The notes beneath the pieces were generated by a model. The model ran no database searches and had not been told where the DNA came from. It saw nothing but the letters and a program-made list of their open reading frames with translations. A program made the translations under genes and the position numbers. DNA of 64,000 nt, from assembly GCF_040147005.1 (NCBI RefSeq), contig NZ_JAMSHO010000001.1, positions 1,798,001 through 1,862,000 on the forward strand, written 5' to 3'. Of this stretch, positions 43,254-53,079 are shown piece by piece. This stretch comes from Halomonas sp. H10-9-1 (GTDB lineage: Bacteria > Pseudomonadota > Gammaproteobacteria > Pseudomonadales > Halomonadaceae). The first letter of the stretch is position 1, and each line of letters opens with the position of its first letter.

Positions 43254-44105
43254 ATGTCACCGATCAGCCTCAGCCGTGCCCGCCTGCCTGCCACCCTGGA
43301 GATCGAGGTCCTCGACGAGTATGGCGACCCGCGCCGGCAGGCGATCGCCGCCGAGCGCCCGCTGACGCTCTACCTCAACAAGCGCGAGATCGTCACCCTG
43401 ATGACACTGGGCGCCGACCCCGAGGCGCTGGTGGTGGGTTACCTGCGCAATCAGGGCTTGCTCGAGCGACGCGAGGATCTGGAGGCGGTGCATGTCGACT
43501 GGGAAGTGGAGGCCGCCGCGGTGGTGACCCGGCACCTGCCCGAGGACCTCGACGAGCGCCTGGGACATCGCACCGTCACCACAGGCTGCGGCCAGGGCAC
43601 GGTGTTCGGTCGCATACTGGACGCCGTGCCCCGGCACTCCCTGCCGGATACCCCGGTGCGTCAGTCGGTACTCTATGCCCTGCTCGAGAACCTGGGAGCC
43701 CATAACGAGACCTACCGCAGCGCCGGGGCGGTGCACGGCTGCGCGCTGTGCCGCCAGGAGGCAGTGCTCGACTTCGTGGAGGACGTGGGGCGCCACAATG
43801 CGGTGGATACCCTGGCGGGGCGCCAATGGCTGGGGGAGAGTGAGACCAGCGGGGCGGATATCTTCTATACCACCGGCCGGCTGACCTCGGAGATGGTGAT
43901 CAAAGTGGCCCAGATGGGCATCGGGGTGCTGGTGTCGCGCTCCGGGGTGACCCAGAAGGGGGTGGAGCTGGCGGAGCGCTTCGGGGTCATGCTGGTGGCC
44001 CGGGCCAAGGGTCGCCATTTCCAGGCGATCCATGCCCACCGGCGCCTCGAGCTCGACGCCATCCCGCCTCGACGGCCCGGTGACAGGCGGCGGGAGAATG
44101 CCTGA
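43254..44105 (+). CDS. fdhD: Formate dehydrogenase sulfurtransferase FdhD
   Basis: This 283-residue FdhD-type protein passes sulfur from IscS to the Mo cofactor, which is needed for formate dehydrogenase activity. The motif TTGCGQGTVFG holds a candidate sulfur-carrying Cys; GAVHGCALCRQEAVLDFVEDVGRHNAVD and FYTTGRLTSEMVIKVA are the conserved central blocks. ATG 43254 is preceded by AGGAG at 43239-43243; an in-frame GTG/ATG further upstream would overlap DUF3305. Its stop abuts the stop of the convergent XRE-cupin gene with no base between. Confidence 0.88.
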   Translation: MSPISLSRARLPATLEIEVLDEYGDPRRQAIAAERPLTLYLNKREIVTLMTLGADPEALVVGYLRNQGLLERREDLEAVHVDWEVEAAAVVTRHLPEDLDERLGHRTVTTGCGQGTVFGRILDAVPRHSLPDTPVRQSVLYALLENLGAHNETYRSAGAVHGCALCRQEAVLDFVEDVGRHNAVDTLAGRQWLGESETSGADIFYTTGRLTSEMVIKVAQMGIGVLVSRSGVTQKGVELAERFGVMLVARAKGRHFQAIHAHRRLELDAIPPRRPGDRRRENA

Positions 44106-44738
44106 TCAGGCGGCCTCGCTGCGGGTACATACCGACAGTACCACGGCATCCTCGCTGCTGGTCGAGACCAGCGCATGGCCCATGGCGCTGTCGAAGTAGA
44201 TGCTGTCACCGCTCTCCAGCCCCAGCGGCTCGTAGAACTCGGTATACAGCAGGATCTCGCCCTCCAGCACCATCAGGAACTCCTCGCCGTCGTGGCGGAC
44301 CCACTCGCTGAACTCGTCGAAGTGGCGTGCCCGCACGATGGTCTTGAAGGGAATCATGCGCTTCTGGGCCAGTTCGCAGCTGAGCAGCTCGTGCTCGTAG
44401 GTTGGGGTCGGGTGCAGTTCGCCCTGGCCGCGCCGGGTCAGGTCGCGCCGCCCCGTGGTGCGTGCCTGCTGGCGAGGCGGTGAGAGCAGCTGGGGAAGGT
44501 CGATTCCCAGCCCGCCGATCAACTTCTGGACCGCGGTGAAGGTGGGGGAGATCTGGTCGTTCTCGATCTTCGACAGGGTCGAGCGTGCCAGGCCGGTGCG
44601 TTGGCTGACGTCTTCCAGCGTCCACTGGTTGGCCAGGCGGATCTCACGCAGGCGTTCGCCGAGGCGCAGCGGCTCGACGAAGGGCTTGCGTCCGGAGGCG
44701 ATGCGCAGGGCGGCATCCTGATCGTTGGTTGCTGTCAT
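44106..44738 (-). CDS. XRE-family regulator with C-terminal cupin
   Basis: This 210-residue regulator has an N-terminal helix-turn-helix (about 25-80, TLEDVSQRTGLARSTLSKIENDQISPT) and a cupin ligand domain (about 120-205, GEEFLMVLEGEILLYTEFYEPLGLESGDSIYF). This PuuR/SutR-like layout is used for small-molecule-responsive repression, often of amine or amino-acid catabolism. The ligand and targets are unknown; the convergent fdhD is not an obvious target. The gap of 106 nt to the deacetylase shows no clear operator. Confidence 0.82.
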   Translation of the reverse strand: MTATNDQDAALRIASGRKPFVEPLRLGERLREIRLANQWTLEDVSQRTGLARSTLSKIENDQISPTFTAVQKLIGGLGIDLPQLLSPPRQQARTTGRRDLTRRGQGELHPTPTYEHELLSCELAQKRMIPFKTIVRARHFDEFSEWVRHDGEEFLMVLEGEILLYTEFYEPLGLESGDSIYFDSAMGHALVSTSSEDAVVLSVCTRSEAA

Positions 44739-44844
44739 GGCGCGGGTTCACTATAGGAAACAGGTTTTCCCGAGCTTATCACAACGCCACCGGGTGCCGG
44801 GTATCCCGTGCGCCGACCGATTCGTCACCCATGGTGCATGGGGA

Positions 44845-45834
44845 TTAGCTGCGGCCGCCCGGGGCGGCGGTGGGTTCGGCGGCCTGACGGTCGGCAGCGT
44901 CATCGCTGAGCGGCAGTCCCAGTAGCGCCTTGACATGGGCATCCACACAGCGTCCCAGCGACTCCAGGTGATAGCCGCCCTCGAGTACCGATACCAGTCG
45001 CCCATCGGCATAGAGCTCGGCGATCTCCAGTGCCATCCGGGTCACCCAGTGGAAGTCCTCGTCCTCGAGGCAGAGCTCTGCCATCTCATCCTCACGGTGG
45101 GCATCGAAGCCCGAGGAGAGCAGTACCAGGTCGGGCTTGAAGCGGTGCAGGGCGGGCAGCCAGTCATCCTCGACCGCGCGGCGGAAGGTGGCGCTGTCGG
45201 TGCCGGCGGAGAGCGGCGTGTTGATGACGTTCTGCCATTCGCTGCGCAGGTAGCGCCAGGGGTAGAAGGGGAACTGGAAGCTGGTACAGACCAGCACCTC
45301 GGGGTCGTCCTTGAAGATGTCGATGGTGCCGTTGCACTGGTGGACATCGAAGTCGAGGATGGCAATGCGCCGCGCGCCGTACTTCTTGCGGGCGTAGGCG
45401 GCTCCCACCGCGACATTGTTATAGAAGCAGAACCCCATGGCATCGGTGGCTTCGGCGTGATGACCGGGCGGGCGCACCGCGCAGAAGACATTGTCGGCCT
45501 GCTGGCGAAACACCTGATCGACGCCACGGATCACCGCCCCGGCGGCGACGCGGGCCGCCTTGAGGCTGTCGGGGTTCATCATGGTGTCACTGTCGAGGGT
45601 GACGATCCCCTGTTCCGGCACGCACTTATCCAGGGCGCGCAGGTGGCGAACCGGATGGACCAGGGCGAGCTCTTCCTCGGTGGCCGGCCGCGCTTCCGAC
45701 TGCATGGTCTGCTGCAGGGTGCCCGACAGGGACAGGCGGGCCCGGATCGCCTCCAGGCGCAAGGGGCTTTCCGGGTGCTCCGGCCCCATATGGTGGAGGT
45801 GGCAGTCGGGATGGGTGATATAACCGGTGATCAT
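44845..45834 (-). CDS. Histone-deacetylase-family protein (class II-like amidohydrolase)
   Basis: This 329-residue zinc amidohydrolase has RPPGHHAEATDAMGFC (His pair of the charge relay), DFDVHQCNGT and SGFDAHRED, which supply the Asp, His and Asp zinc ligands. The typical closing LEGGYHLESL is present. Bacterial members deacetylate acetylpolyamines or protein lysines (AcuC). The neighbour is a PatZ-type protein acetyltransferase, transcribed divergently, so a lysine-acetylation pair is plausible. ATG 45834 has GGAG upstream; a GTG at 45861 is less likely. The last 25 residues are unconserved. Confidence 0.85.
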   Translation of the reverse strand: MITGYITHPDCHLHHMGPEHPESPLRLEAIRARLSLSGTLQQTMQSEARPATEEELALVHPVRHLRALDKCVPEQGIVTLDSDTMMNPDSLKAARVAAGAVIRGVDQVFRQQADNVFCAVRPPGHHAEATDAMGFCFYNNVAVGAAYARKKYGARRIAILDFDVHQCNGTIDIFKDDPEVLVCTSFQFPFYPWRYLRSEWQNVINTPLSAGTDSATFRRAVEDDWLPALHRFKPDLVLLSSGFDAHREDEMAELCLEDEDFHWVTRMALEIAELYADGRLVSVLEGGYHLESLGRCVDAHVKALLGLPLSDDAADRQAAEPTAAPGGRS

Positions 45835-45948
45835 GGCGCTCTCCGTGCTGACTGGGATCACTTTACTTGGGCCAAGCCCTTGCCAGACAGTGTCAATAGG
45901 TCGTACACAGTAGGCATCAATTCATGCGCCAACAGCCGGGAGATTGCC

Positions 45949-48696
45949 TTGAGCACCCGTTTCCTCCGCCACTTCTTCGAACCTCGCACCATCGCCGTGA
46001 TCGGCGCCTCGGAAAAGTCGGAATCCCTGGGGGGCATCGTCATCCGTAACCTGCTGGAGGGGGAGTTTCCCGGCACGATCTGGGCGGTGAACCCCAAGGG
46101 TTACAGCAGCGTGCATGGCCAGCCGGCCTTCTCGCGTGTCTCCCAGCTTCCCGAGGTGCCCGACCTGGCGGTGATCTGCTCACCGGTCGAGACGGTACCG
46201 GGCCGTATCGCCAGGCTAGGCAGCTTCGGCTGCCGCGCCGCTCTGGTGCTCTCCGGTGGCTCGCATCTCGACGAGGAGCGTGATGGCAAGGCCTCGATCC
46301 GCAGCCGCATGCTGGAGGCGGCCCGCGCCTCCGGCATACGGGTTCTGGGTCCCGAGTGCATGGGGCTGATCGTCCCCGGACGGCGTCTCAACGCCTCCTA
46401 TGCCAACCAGGTCATCAAGCGCGGCAAGGTCGCCTATCTCGGTCAGTCGGGCATGCTGGGCACGGCGATGATCGACTGGGCGGCGGGCCGCGGGGTGGGC
46501 TTCTCCCACCTGATCACCCTGGGGGATAGCGTCGACGTGATGCTTCCCGACCTGCTGGATTACATCAACCAGTACTCGCCGACCCAGGCAATCCTGCTGC
46601 ATCTCGAGAAGGTGATGGATGCCCAGCATTTCATGACCGCGCTGCGCGATGCCTCACGCAACCGTCTGGTGCTGGCGATCAAGAGCGGGCGCACCCCCGA
46701 GTCCGACCTCACCGGGCTACCGCCAACCCCGGGGATTGCCAACCGCGACCAGCTGTTCGATGCCGCCTTCTCCCGGGCCGGCGTGGTTCGCGTGCATGAC
46801 TCCGACGAGCTGTTCGACGCCCTGATGACCCTGTCACGCATGAAGCCCCTGCGTGGCGACCGACTGGCGATCGTCTCCAACGGCCTGGGGCCGGCGATGC
46901 TGGCCATCGACAAGCTGATCAACGCCGGCGGCAAGCTGGCGGACTTCAGCGAGAAGACGCGTGACGCCCTGCGTAGTGGCGGCCTGGATATCAGCAAGCC
47001 CGGCGAGAACCCCGTCGACCTGGGGGGCAACGCCACGCCAGAAATGATGGTGGATGCGTTGGAGATCGTCGCCGCGGATCCCGGTGTCGATGCGGTGCTG
47101 GTGGTGCATGCCCCCACTCGCCTGGCGCCTTCCAAGGTGACTGCCCAGGCGCTGGTGGCCAACCGCAAGCGGTTCCGCCGCAACCTGTTGACCAGCTTCA
47201 TGGGCCTCGAAGAGGCCTTCTCGGCTCGCCACGAATGCAACCTGGCAGGGATCCCCACCTATGTGTCGCCCGAGCAGGCGGTGAAGGCCTTCATGCACAT
47301 GGTGAACTTCCAGCGCGTCCAGGCGCTATTGCAGGAGACGCCCCCGAGCCTGCCGTTCTCCACCACCCGCGAGAGTCGTGTCCGCTGCCGCAAGCTGATC
47401 GAGACGGTGAAGGCCGAGGGGCGCGAAACGTTGACCCACTCCGAGACCGCCCAGGTGCTGGAGGCCTACGGCATTCCCGTGGCGACCCGGCGCTATGTGA
47501 CGACAGCGGAGGAGGGTGCCGCGGCAGCGGAGGCGTTCGAGGGCAGCATGGCCCTCAAGGTGATCCACGAGGGCAACTGCCGACCGTTCCGCTATCGCAA
47601 GCATCCTCACCGCCTCTCCGCCGGCCTGCTTCAGGACCTGAGGACGCCGCAGCAGGTAGCAGAGGGTGTCGAGTTGCTGGGCGAGAAGATCGCCGAGAAA
47701 TATCCCGCCTTCGAGGTGCGTGAGTATTGCCTGCAGCCCATGCAGCGCGGCAAGCACTCCATGCAGGTGTGCGCCGGCATTACCCGCGATCCGGTGTTCG
47801 GCCCGGTGGTGGTGTTCGGCATCGGCGGCTACAAGGTCAATATCCTGGCCGACCGCCAGGTGGCGCTGCCGCCGCTCAACATGCGCCTGGCCGAGGACAC
47901 CATCGAGCACACCCATGTGGCGCGCCTGATCCATGAGCACTCCCGCGACCCGCGCCGCGATATCGACAGGCTTTGCCAGCTACTGGTCAAGCTGTCGCAG
48001 ATGGCCAGCGACCTGCTCGAGCTGCGTGGCCTGGAGATCAACCCGCTGCTGCTCAATCGCGATGACATGGTGGCGGTGGACTTCGCCATGGATCTCGGCC
48101 AACCGGCGCGCTTCGCGATCATGCCCTATCCCGAGGAGCTCAGGGAGTGGGTCACGCTCAATAACGGCTGGGACGTCGAGGTGCGCCCGATCCGCGCCGA
48201 GGATGCGCCGCTGATCACCAGCTTCCATGGGCAGCTCTCCGAGGAGAGCATCCGCTTCCGCTACTTCCACAACAAGGCAGACCTGACACAGCGCGACCTG
48301 TCGATGCTCTCGCATATCAACTACGACCGGCAGATGGCCTTTATCGCCGAGCACCTGCTGGAGGATGGCAGGAAGGAGATGCTGGGCGTGGTCAGGGTCT
48401 GGAACGACCCCGACAACATCCGCACCGAGTTCTCGGTCATCATCCGCGACGACCTGCAGGGCCTGGGCATCGGCAGCCTGCTGATGAACAAGATGATCAA
48501 TTACTGCCGCAGCGTCGGCACCCTGGAGATGATCGGCAAGATCATGGTCGACAATCACCCCATGCGCGCGCTGATGAAGCACCTGGGCTTCAAGCAGCGC
48601 TACAACATGGAGGAGCAGGTGGTCGACGCGGTGCTGCGCCTCAATGAACCCGAGAGCGACTGGCAGCGCCACCGCCTGGAGAGCCTGCCGGACTGA
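45949..48696 (+). CDS. patZ: PatZ-type protein lysine acetyltransferase (acyl-CoA synthetase-like + GNAT)
   Basis: This 915-residue protein has a CoA-binding Rossmann domain (about 8-135, RTIAVIGASEKSES), a succinyl-CoA-synthetase-like ligase domain (to about 460), an ATP-grasp domain (about 490-720) and a C-terminal GNAT domain (about 745-900, DDLQGLGIGSLLMNKMI). This is the layout of E. coli PatZ/Pka, which acetylates acyl-CoA synthetases such as Acs to switch them off; the synthetase part is thought to be regulatory. The start is taken as TTG 45949, with GGGAG six bases upstream and STRFLRHFFEPRTIAVIG beginning the homology. No in-frame ATG is available there. Confidence 0.88.
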   Translation: MSTRFLRHFFEPRTIAVIGASEKSESLGGIVIRNLLEGEFPGTIWAVNPKGYSSVHGQPAFSRVSQLPEVPDLAVICSPVETVPGRIARLGSFGCRAALVLSGGSHLDEERDGKASIRSRMLEAARASGIRVLGPECMGLIVPGRRLNASYANQVIKRGKVAYLGQSGMLGTAMIDWAAGRGVGFSHLITLGDSVDVMLPDLLDYINQYSPTQAILLHLEKVMDAQHFMTALRDASRNRLVLAIKSGRTPESDLTGLPPTPGIANRDQLFDAAFSRAGVVRVHDSDELFDALMTLSRMKPLRGDRLAIVSNGLGPAMLAIDKLINAGGKLADFSEKTRDALRSGGLDISKPGENPVDLGGNATPEMMVDALEIVAADPGVDAVLVVHAPTRLAPSKVTAQALVANRKRFRRNLLTSFMGLEEAFSARHECNLAGIPTYVSPEQAVKAFMHMVNFQRVQALLQETPPSLPFSTTRESRVRCRKLIETVKAEGRETLTHSETAQVLEAYGIPVATRRYVTTAEEGAAAAEAFEGSMALKVIHEGNCRPFRYRKHPHRLSAGLLQDLRTPQQVAEGVELLGEKIAEKYPAFEVREYCLQPMQRGKHSMQVCAGITRDPVFGPVVVFGIGGYKVNILADRQVALPPLNMRLAEDTIEHTHVARLIHEHSRDPRRDIDRLCQLLVKLSQMASDLLELRGLEINPLLLNRDDMVAVDFAMDLGQPARFAIMPYPEELREWVTLNNGWDVEVRPIRAEDAPLITSFHGQLSEESIRFRYFHNKADLTQRDLSMLSHINYDRQMAFIAEHLLEDGRKEMLGVVRVWNDPDNIRTEFSVIIRDDLQGLGIGSLLMNKMINYCRSVGTLEMIGKIMVDNHPMRALMKHLGFKQRYNMEEQVVDAVLRLNEPESDWQRHRLESLPD

Positions 48697-48718
48697 GGGC
48701 TCGGGATGACTCTCGATC

Positions 48719-48749
48719 ATGCCGCCCTGGGGTCAGGCCGCGGCGGCAT
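48719..48749. terminator. Convergent terminator-like hairpin between patZ and pdxH
   Basis: ATGCCGCC (48719-48726) pairs with GGCGGCAT (48742-48749), and an inner CCTG/CAGG can extend the fold. The element sits in the 89-nt gap between the two convergent genes and could serve both. No T tract follows on either strand. Confidence 0.5.
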
Positions 48750-48785
48750 CGATCCGGCGGATAGCGCGTACCGTGATGGGCCGGC

Positions 48786-49427
48786 TCAGGGCGCCAGGCG
48801 GAAGTGGTGCCAGTCGCCGTCGCGGCGCTCGAAGCGGATACGGTCGTGGAGGCGGCTGGGCTGACCCTGCCAGAACTCCACCATCTCGGGGATGACGCGG
48901 TAGCCCCCCCAGTGCACCGGGCGCGGGATCTGCTGCCCCTCGTAGGCCTGTTCGAAGCGTGCCTGACGCTCCTCGATCCAGGTGCGATCCGGGATGACCA
49001 CACTCTGGGTGGCGATCCAGGCGCCGAGCTGGCTGGCCCGGGGACGACTGGCGAAGTAATCGTCGGACTCCTGCTCGCTGACCTCCTCGACACGCCCCTC
49101 GATGCGCACCTGGCGAGCCAGCGATGGCCACCAGAAGGTCAGGGCGGCGTGGGGAACATTGGTCAGTTCACTGCCCTTGTGGCTGTGGTAGTTGGTATAG
49201 AAGACGAAACCCTGCTCATCGATGCCCTTGAGCAGCACCACTCGCGCGTGGGGTCGCCCCTGGTTGTCCGCGGTGGCCAGGGTCATGGCGTTGCCGTCGA
49301 GGCCCTCGCTCTCCAGCGCCAGGGCCAGCCACTCCTCGAACAGCTGCATGGGGTCATCGGTAACCTGGGCCTCGTCGAGCTGGCCGCCTTCGTAGTCACG
49401 GCGGATATCGGCAATGTTGCGTGTCAT
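48786..49427 (-). CDS. pdxH: Pyridoxamine 5'-phosphate oxidase
   Basis: This 213-residue FMN oxidase of the PdxH family makes pyridoxal 5'-phosphate from PNP or PMP. FMN- and substrate-binding motifs are visible: RPHARVVLLKGIDEQGFVFYTNYHSHKG, FWWPSLARQVRIEGRVEEVS, SRPRASQLGAW and the C-terminal FWQGQPSRLHDRI and HHFRLAP. Its product serves PLP enzymes such as MetY. It is a single gene between patZ and azlD; 122 nt upstream are without clear signals other than an AT-richer stretch. Confidence 0.93.
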   Translation of the reverse strand: MTRNIADIRRDYEGGQLDEAQVTDDPMQLFEEWLALALESEGLDGNAMTLATADNQGRPHARVVLLKGIDEQGFVFYTNYHSHKGSELTNVPHAALTFWWPSLARQVRIEGRVEEVSEQESDDYFASRPRASQLGAWIATQSVVIPDRTWIEERQARFEQAYEGQQIPRPVHWGGYRVIPEMVEFWQGQPSRLHDRIRFERRDGDWHHFRLAP

Positions 49428-49549
49428 CGTGCTGAACTCTCCTGAAATCTCTGTGCATGTTCGCCGCTTCGAAGACGTAGCTCAACACCTGTTTTGCCGC
49501 GCGGTAATATTTTCTGGCGCTATACATGATGTCGAGCCCGTTGCGATCC

Positions 49550-49897
49550 TCACCACATCCAGCCAAGCTGGACCATGGCCATATAGGCGCCGGTGCCGCC
49601 GATGATCGACAGCAGGGCGTTGCGCCGCCACAGGTGCAGGAGGGCGACGATGATCGCGGCCGCGATCATCGGCCAGCCGCTCGCACCGGCGTTGAGCCGG
49701 CCATCGAGCAGCGGGCGAAAGTCGCGCAGTGAATAGATCACCAGGATCATCATCACCGTGGGGGGCAGGTAGCGCCCCAGGTGCAGGATCAACGGGTGGT
49801 CGGCGTGCCTGGCCAGGGCCACGAAGGGGATGACCCGGGTAGCGAAGGTCGCCAGGGCGCAGACGCCGATGAACAGCAGCAGTGACAGGGTGCTCAT
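49550..49897 (-). CDS. azlD: Branched-chain amino acid exporter small subunit (AzlD)
   Basis: This 115-residue protein has four hydrophobic helices. ATFATRVIPFVAL near the start and GRYLPPTVMMILVIYSL are AzlD-family motifs. It works with AzlC (YgaZ/YgaH type) to export branched-chain amino acids or methionine. It overlaps the azlC stop by 4 nt, so the pair is translationally coupled. Confidence 0.87.
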   Translation of the reverse strand: MSTLSLLLFIGVCALATFATRVIPFVALARHADHPLILHLGRYLPPTVMMILVIYSLRDFRPLLDGRLNAGASGWPMIAAAIIVALLHLWRRNALLSIIGGTGAYMAMVQLGWMW

Positions 49898-50589
49898 GCG
49901 CGTGCCTCCTGGTGCTGGACGTGGCGATAGTGCAGCAGCAAGATCAGGCTGGCCGCGCCGATGGCGCCCAGCAGCAGATGGCGGTCAGGCAGCAGCAGCA
50001 GGGCACCCAGCCCGGTCAGCATGGCGATGGCGAAGGGCAACCAGCGGCGCAGGCGGCGCGCCTGCTCGAGGGTGAGCACGATGAATAGCGCCGTGAGGGC
50101 GAACTCGATGCCCCGACTGTCAAAGGAGAGCGTGGTGCCTGCCAGCACCCCGGCGATGGAGCCCAGCACCCACCAGGCCTGGTTGAGCAGGCTGACCCGG
50201 AAGGCTAGAGTCTGGTCGCCGGCGCGCTCGGCGGGCAGGCTGGTGATCAGCGAGTAGGTCTCGTCGGTGAGGGCGAAGATCAGGTAGGGCTTGCGCCAAC
50301 CGGCCCCTTGGAAGCGCTTGAGCAGCGAGAGACCATAGAAGAGGTGCCGGGAATTGAGCATCAGGGTGGCCACGGCCAGTTCCATGAGTCCGGCGCCGGC
50401 GGCGAGCAGCGCAACGGCGAGAAACTGGCCGGCGCCGGCATAGATTACCAGCGACATCATCACCGCCGCCCACCAGGGCATGCCGACCTCCACGGCGAGG
50501 ATCCCGTAGGCGGCTCCCAGCGGCAGGTAGCCGAACATCACGGGCAGGGTAAGCTTCCCGGCTTCCTTCCAGGCATACGGTAATGACAC
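49894..50589 (-). CDS. azlC: Branched-chain amino acid exporter large subunit (AzlC)
   Basis: This 231-residue membrane protein of the AzlC/YgaZ family has PVMFGYLPLGAAYGILA, the signature YAGAGQFLAVALL and LNSRHLFYGLSLL. Together with AzlD it forms an inner-membrane amino acid exporter. The start is taken as GTG 50589, preceded by AAGGAG nine bases upstream; a further GTG at 50661 adds residues that do not fit the family. It is divergent from the cytochrome b gene across 124 nt. Confidence 0.87.
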   Translation of the reverse strand: MSLPYAWKEAGKLTLPVMFGYLPLGAAYGILAVEVGMPWWAAVMMSLVIYAGAGQFLAVALLAAGAGLMELAVATLMLNSRHLFYGLSLLKRFQGAGWRKPYLIFALTDETYSLITSLPAERAGDQTLAFRVSLLNQAWWVLGSIAGVLAGTTLSFDSRGIEFALTALFIVLTLEQARRLRRWLPFAIAMLTGLGALLLLPDRHLLLGAIGAASLILLLHYRHVQHQEARA

Positions 50590-50713
50590 GGTGATAGACT
50601 CCTTACCGGCAGTAGGCTGATGCGATGGCCAGCATTGCCATTTATGGTAAGGCAAATCCACCGGCTTGGCAGCTCATGACAAGATACTCATCTGAAAAAT
50701 GCAGGGAGGCAAG

Positions 50714-51397
50714 ATGACTCGACTGTTGGTTTGGGATATCCCGGTTCGCCTTTTTCACTGGTCCCTGGTGGCCCTGGTGGGGCTCTCGTTCTACACGATG
50801 AAGACCGAGGGCGCGCCCTTCGTCTTTCCGGTCGAGATCCATGCCCGCGCGGGTTACCTGCTGCTGGGACTGCTGCTGTTTCGCTGGCTCTGGGGGCTGC
50901 TGGGCAGCCCTCATGCGCGTTTCGCCAGCTTCCTGCGCTCCCCCGGCAGCATGATCGACTATGGCCGGCGCCTGCTCGGCGGCAGACCGCCCGCGTTCGC
51001 CGGCCACAACCCCCTGGGCGGCGCCATGGTCCTGGTCATGCTGCTGTCACTGTCGTTCCAGGCGGTCAGCGGCCTGTTCATGACCGATGATATCTTCTTC
51101 AAGGCGCCGCTGAACGGCTGGGTGGGCGGTGATACCGTCGATATCCTCATGGCGCTCCATCACCTCAACGCCAACCTGCTGGTGCTGCTGATCGCCGGCC
51201 ATCTGTTGGCACTGGTGGTACACCGCTTGAAGGGAGAGCGGCTGGTGGGCGCCATGATCACCGGCCGCAAGGCACTCGAACGGCGTCCCGAGGATGAGCC
51301 CGGCGCTGGCCTCGAGCGTCGTACGGCGAGCCTGTGGCTGGCCCTGGTCCTGGTCGTGCTCTGTGCCCTGCCAGTGATCTGGCTGTGGTACGCATGA
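50714..51397 (+). CDS. Diheme-type cytochrome b561 family protein
   Basis: This 227-residue protein has four to five membrane helices and haem-ligand His residues in PVRLFHWSLV, EIHARAGYLLLG, HHLNANLLVLLIAGHL and the VHRLKG segment. It resembles the cytochrome b subunits of Ni-Fe hydrogenases and related quinone-linked enzymes. ATG 50714 has GGGAGG at 50704-50709. It converges with a periplasmic cytochrome c'. Elsewhere cytochrome b and cytochrome c' genes often occur together, which supports a shared redox role. Confidence 0.85.
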   Translation: MTRLLVWDIPVRLFHWSLVALVGLSFYTMKTEGAPFVFPVEIHARAGYLLLGLLLFRWLWGLLGSPHARFASFLRSPGSMIDYGRRLLGGRPPAFAGHNPLGGAMVLVMLLSLSFQAVSGLFMTDDIFFKAPLNGWVGGDTVDILMALHHLNANLLVLLIAGHLLALVVHRLKGERLVGAMITGRKALERRPEDEPGAGLERRTASLWLALVLVVLCALPVIWLWYA

Positions 51398-51401
51398 GCC
51401 G

Positions 51402-51441
51402 AATGCGCGACGGGGCGGCCTGAAGGCCGCCCCGTCGCATT
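51402..51441. terminator. Bidirectional terminator between cytochrome b and cytochrome c'
   Basis: A long inverted repeat: AATGCG...GCGGCC (51402-51420) pairs with GGCCGC...CGCATT (51425-51441), with a 2-nt bulge and loop TGAA. It sits between two convergent genes. AATT-type ends give only short T runs, so it is a moderate candidate. Confidence 0.65.
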
Positions 51442-51468
51442 CACATCCAGGTGGGTGTCCGGGTATGA

Positions 51469-51942
51469 CTACTCGGCACGGAAATCGTCGTGACACCCCT
51501 TGCAGCTGTTGCCCACGGCGCCGACCTGGCGGCGCAGGGCGTTGAACTCCTCGCCGTCCTCGACCATCTGGGCCAGGGTGGCGGCCTCCTGCTTGAATGT
51601 CTCCTGCTTCTCCTCGAAGCCTTCCCAGTCATCGGCAATCTTGGCCAGGGCGTCGGTCTCGGCATCATGGTCGTCGCCCTGCAGGGTGCCTTCCATGAAA
51701 CCTTCCCAGGGCAGGTGGGCAACGGCTGCCAGGTTGTTGGCCCGGGTAGCAAACTCTTCCGCGTCATACTCGATATCGCCCTGGGCCATGTCGCCCATGG
51801 GACCCAGCTGCCAGGCCATCACACGCAGGGCCGACTGGCGATAGTCGATGGCATCCTCGGGTTCTGCGGCCTGGACGGCGAGCGGCAGGGCAAGCGCGGC
51901 CGACAGGCCGAGGGCGATAAGGGGACGGAACGTCACGGTCAT
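51469..51942 (-). CDS. Cytochrome c'
   Basis: This 157-residue periplasmic protein has a signal peptide (about 1-26, ending LAVQAAEP), a four-helix-bundle body starting DAIDYRQSALRVMAWQLGPMGDMAQG, and the single haem motif CKGCH near the C-terminus (about 147-151). This is the cytochrome c' pattern, a five-coordinate haem protein that binds NO and protects cells from it. ATG 51942 has AAGGAG seven bases upstream. A perfect FNR/ANR-type box lies 36-49 nt upstream, so oxygen- or NO-linked control is likely. Confidence 0.9.
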   Translation of the reverse strand: MTVTFRPLIALGLSAALALPLAVQAAEPEDAIDYRQSALRVMAWQLGPMGDMAQGDIEYDAEEFATRANNLAAVAHLPWEGFMEGTLQGDDHDAETDALAKIADDWEGFEEKQETFKQEAATLAQMVEDGEEFNALRRQVGAVGNSCKGCHDDFRAE

Positions 51943-51971
51943 CACGAACTCCTTTCGTCAGTATTGGCTTA

Positions 51972-51997
51972 AGCGGCTTGATGTGCATCAAGCCGCT
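51972..51997. promoter_or_regulatory. FNR/ANR/DNR box within a perfect palindrome upstream of cytochrome c'
   Basis: TTGAT-GTGC-ATCAA (51978-51991) is a perfect match to the FNR/ANR/DNR consensus. It sits inside a longer perfect inverted repeat with 12-bp arms (51972-51983 and 51986-51997). The box is centred about 42 nt upstream of the cytochrome c' ATG and 28 nt past the stop of the DUF2069 gene, so the same element could also fold as a terminator for the wrbA-DUF2069 transcript. Confidence 0.75.
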
Positions 51998-52019
51998 CCA
52001 AGCCTAGCATGTCCGCGGT

Positions 52020-53044
<1,025 letters not shown>

Positions 53045-53079
53045 CTAAGCTCCAGAAAGCGGGGGGTTGAAAGGGAAGC

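Noticed and set aside
43254..44738. fdhD and the XRE-cupin gene as one regulatory unit
   Set aside because: They are convergent with abutting stop codons, so co-transcription is impossible; only antisense overlap of transcripts remains, with no evidence.
44935..45948. Possible N-terminal extension of patZ by about 340 codons
   Set aside because: It is antisense to the histone-deacetylase-family gene and unlike any PatZ; a TTG with a good ribosome binding site at 45949 fits the homology.
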